A stretch of DNA of 8,597 bases. Source: an uncultured Flammeovirgaceae bacterium (GTDB lineage: Bacteria; Bacteroidota; Bacteroidia; Cytophagales; Cyclobacteriaceae). This document shows positions 6,410 through 8,597 of this stretch, in pieces. The position numbers were made by a program, and so were the translations under genes. How positions within the stretch are numbered: the first letter of the stretch is position 1; the number at the start of each line of letters is the position of its first letter. The stretch lies in the NCBI GenBank assembly GCA_946480685.1, contig CAMLLI010000128.1:1-8597 (forward strand), in the 5' to 3' direction. The notes under the pieces were generated by a model. It did no database searches and was not told where the DNA came from. It saw only the letters and a program-made list of their open reading frames with translations.

Positions 6410-7483
6410 CTAGTTGACGAGTGCTTTGGGTAAATCCCAGATTCGTTTTTTCAGAATGCCCACTTCGCCAAAGCGATAACCAATCAGCATCTTGAAAGTT
6501 GTGTTGGAGCTTAAGAGTTGAACTTCTTCAAACTTGGCAGAACGGCCCTGTGCAATGAAGCTGAAGCCTCCGAAGATACGATCGCCATTATAGCCAAGAC
6601 CGATGCGTGCTGCTGCATAAGCGTTGAACTTGATGTCATTCTTTTCGACACCGTCTTCACGCATGGATGAAAGCCAGTTGTGTGCAGGCCCCAGCGCCAA
6701 TGTACCATTGAGAAAAAATCCTTTATAGATAAGACTATACGTATAGCCGGGTGCTATACCGAGGGTAGTAACTTTAAATGATTTTATAGACGATGCCGTG
6801 CCAAATTTGCTAACATACGCATCGCCAAGTATAGCTGAATCCCCGGATGCCTTGAAGCTGCTTAACGAACCAAACAACAAGAATGAACCGGCACTACGCA
6901 ACTGCTGATCTATAAAATTATAGGTTGACCGGAACGAGAAGCGTTTGTTATCGAACGTATAGTTTACACTTACACCGTTGTTGGTGGTTTCAATATCCCG
7001 GCGATGCGGGTACGGCTGGTTAGCCGGTATCTTTACATCCGGATCGTCAACATAAAAGCCATCGTAATTCTGAACATACGCATCAATGCCCCACTTGCGC
7101 CCGATGATGTTTAACTGCAAATCGCTGGCATCTGATTCACCGTAAATGCGTCTGTTGGTTTCGTCTTGCGGCAATGCAAAAGTTACTTCTATCGCCAACT
7201 CGAACAAGTACATACCGAGTCCTAAACTATACGGTTTGTTGGAACGATACGATACAGAAGTCTTGCTGTCTTTCTCGCGCTGCATTTCAAAACCCAGCCT
7301 GCGTTGCTTTAGCACCGGCCAGAGAAAGAAATGATTGGGGAATGTTTTTATATACTTCGATCTTACGGAATCATACCCGGGTTCCGGAAAGGCTCCGACG
7401 GAAACATCATCCTGACCAATAGCCGGTATAGCTATAGTCATTGCAATACCGAGTGTAATAATCGCAAGCCTTGTATATTTCAT
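6410..7483 (-). CDS. DUF4421-type outer-membrane beta-barrel protein
   Basis: The 357-residue product starts with a type I signal peptide: MKYTR, a hydrophobic core to about residue 20, and probable cleavage near AIG-Q. The mature part alternates hydrophobic and polar residues with many aromatics and ends strands on Tyr/Phe (for example FKMLIGYRF near 329-337), as outer-membrane barrels do. Blocks such as NKPYSLGLGMYLFELAIEVTF, WGIDAYVQNYDGFYV, FSFRSTYNFIDQQLRSAGSFLLFG and LGIAPGYTYSL fit my memory of DUF4421, a Bacteroidota family of unknown function. A tail of about 20 residues (GILKKRIWDLPKALVN) follows the last strand. Its ATG directly follows the hslU stop codon with no base between, so the two are probably on one mRNA and may be translationally coupled. 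No separate promoter or Shine-Dalgarno sequence is visible. Confidence 0.82.
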   Translation of the reverse strand: MKYTRLAIITLGIAMTIAIPAIGQDDVSVGAFPEPGYDSVRSKYIKTFPNHFFLWPVLKQRRLGFEMQREKDSKTSVSYRSNKPYSLGLGMYLFELAIEVTFALPQDETNRRIYGESDASDLQLNIIGRKWGIDAYVQNYDGFYVDDPDVKIPANQPYPHRRDIETTNNGVSVNYTFDNKRFSFRSTYNFIDQQLRSAGSFLLFGSLSSFKASGDSAILGDAYVSKFGTASSIKSFKVTTLGIAPGYTYSLIYKGFFLNGTLALGPAHNWLSSMREDGVEKNDIKFNAYAAARIGLGYNGDRIFGGFSFIAQGRSAKFEEVQLLSSNTTFKMLIGYRFGEVGILKKRIWDLPKALVN

Positions 7484-8597
7484 TTAGAGAATGTATTCGC
7501 TCAGGTCTTTATTTTTTATAAGGCCCGCCATTCGCTCGCGCACCATATCTGCCGTAATGAGCAGTCGCGCGTTGGGACCAATCTTATCCGGTACATCAAA
7601 CAAAAATTCATTCAACAATCTGCTCATCACCGTATGCAACCTGCGCGCTCCTATATTCTCTACTTCAGCATTAATGGTAAACGCTGTACTGGCAATTTCT
7701 TCAATAGCATCATCGGCAAAACTTATCTCAACACTTTCGGCTTCGAATAACGCCTGGTATTGTTTGGTAAGTGCGTTTTTCGGCTCTTTCAATATCTGAA
7801 TGAAGTCTTCTTTCGTCAGGTTATTCAATTCAACACGAATCGGAAAACGTCCCTGCAATTCCGGAATAAGATCGGATGGTTTTGAAATGTGAAATGCTCC
7901 GGCAGCAATGAACAACACGTGATCTGTTTTTATAACACCATGCTTTGTGTTCACGGTACTTCCTTCGACTATAGGAAGCAGATCGCGTTGTACACCTTCG
8001 CGACTTACATCCGGACCACTGCCGCCTTTCTTGGAACCTGAAGCAATCTTATCAATCTCATCAATGAAAATGATACCGGCATTCTCTGCGCGATGTATAG
8101 CTTCTTCCTTTACTTCGTCCATATCGATGAGCTTGGCAGCTTCTTCATCGAGTAAAATTCTGCGGGCTTCGGCTACGGTAACTTTACGTTTCTTGCTTTT
8201 CTTCGGCATCATACCGTTCAGCATCTCCTGCAGGTTCATCATGGATACTTCATCCATCATACCGGCACCGATCATGCCCACGTTTGATCCGCTTCCGCCT
8301 TTAATGCTGATCTCGATCTTGCGATCTTCGAGCTCGCCATTGCGTATCTTATCGCGGAAGTGATTGCGTGTTCGTTCGTTCAACTCTACATCACTCGTAG
8401 GTATATCATTTGAATTTTCTGTTTGCGTAGAGAATCCCGTTGAACGTGGTTGCTGCTGGCGAAGCGGTGGTATCAGGGCATCGAGTATAGCATCTTCCAC
8501 GGCCTGCGCTGCTTTCTCCTTTACCTCTTCTTTCTTGCGCGCCTTTACCATGTTTACCGATTGCTCTACATGTTCGCTGCCCTGATTCAGCGCGGCG
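7484..8597 (-). CDS. hslU: HslU, ATPase subunit of the HslUV (ClpYQ) protease, N-terminal part missing
   Basis: HslU is the cytoplasmic AAA+ hexamer that unfolds substrates and feeds them to the HslV peptidase. About 370 residues are visible; the frame continues past the right edge (AALNQGSEHVESVN precedes the Met at 8551, which is internal). About 90-100 N-terminal residues, including the Walker A loop, are missing. Numbering from that internal Met: a charged linker and the inserted I-domain (about 30-140), Walker B GIIFIDEIDKI (D164, E165), the sensor-1 region HVLFIAAGAFHISKPSDLIPELQGRFPIRVEL with arginine finger R235, and the sensor-2 motif GARRLHTV with R303. The C-terminus KDLSEYIL keeps the conserved hydrophobic tail that docks into HslV, so this end is intact. 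hslV is not in the window. Confidence 0.97.
   Translation of the reverse strand, partial: AALNQGSEHVEQSVNMVKARKKEEVKEKAAQAVEDAILDALIPPLRQQQPRSTGFSTQTENSNDIPTSDVELNERTRNHFRDKIRNGELEDRKIEISIKGGSGSNVGMIGAGMMDEVSMMNLQEMLNGMMPKKSKKRKVTVAEARRILLDEEAAKLIDMDEVKEEAIHRAENAGIIFIDEIDKIASGSKKGGSGPDVSREGVQRDLLPIVEGSTVNTKHGVIKTDHVLFIAAGAFHISKPSDLIPELQGRFPIRVELNNLTKEDFIQILKEPKNALTKQYQALFEAESVEISFADDAIEEIASTAFTINAEVENIGARRLHTVMSRLLNEFLFDVPDKIGPNARLLITADMVRERMAGLIKNKDLSEYIL

Noticed and set aside
7331..7750. 139-codon plus-strand frame spanning the hslU/DUF4421 junction
   Set aside because: Both minus-strand genes are well supported here and the frame shows no domain or start signal.
7947..8363. 138-codon plus-strand frame rich in Ser and Ile, antisense to hslU
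   Set aside because: The Ser/Leu/Ile-rich translation is the usual reverse complement of a charged, helical protein; hslU explains the region.
1..8597. Search for CRISPR repeats, tRNAs, insertion sequences, phage, toxin-antitoxin or defence genes
   Set aside because: No repeat-spacer pattern, cloverleaf, transposase motif or terminal inverted repeat was seen; nearly all the sequence is accounted for by housekeeping and envelope genes.

Overview
The window looks like ordinary chromosomal DNA from a member of the Bacteroidota, most likely of the Cytophagales type. Three things point that way. The formyltransferase has the VVAFRMLPE...[21 protein letters not shown] wording I associate with that phylum. 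A DUF4421-type outer-membrane barrel is present. Visible gene starts lack Shine-Dalgarno sequences, and several have TAnnTTTG-like -7 boxes nearby. Genus assignment is not possible by eye.

Layout, left to right. (1) The 3' part of an RmlD-like NAD(P)-dependent sugar reductase (+), cut by the left edge. (2) A 250-bp convergent spacer with two strong terminators, one per strand. (3) A 12-helix APC-family amino acid permease (-). (4) A small DUF3817 membrane protein (+), divergent from the permease. (5) A small unrecognised lipoprotein (-), convergent with DUF3817. (6) A fmt-folA pair (+). (7) An LpxL/HtrB-like lipid acyltransferase (-), convergent with folA. (8) A SixA-like histidine phosphatase (+), divergent from the acyltransferase across 68 bp. 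(9) A DUF4421 barrel (-), convergent with the phosphatase. It directly follows the stop codon of hslU (-), which is cut by the right edge.

How the genes relate. fmt consumes 10-formyl-tetrahydrofolate to formylate initiator tRNA and folA makes tetrahydrofolate, so that pair is a coherent one-carbon/translation unit. hslU encodes the unfoldase of the HslUV protease; the barrel behind it has no obvious functional tie, but the zero-base junction suggests one mRNA. Several products concern the envelope (sugar reductase, acyltransferase, lipoprotein, barrel, permease), without forming one recognisable pathway.

I found no mobile element, CRISPR array, tRNA, rRNA, phage or defence gene, and no clear new system. 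No gene-free stretch exceeds 300 bases. The points most worth checking are the tandem-repeat terminator hairpin, the compact divergent promoter with almost no leader, the abutting hslU/DUF4421 genes, and the orphan lipoprotein.
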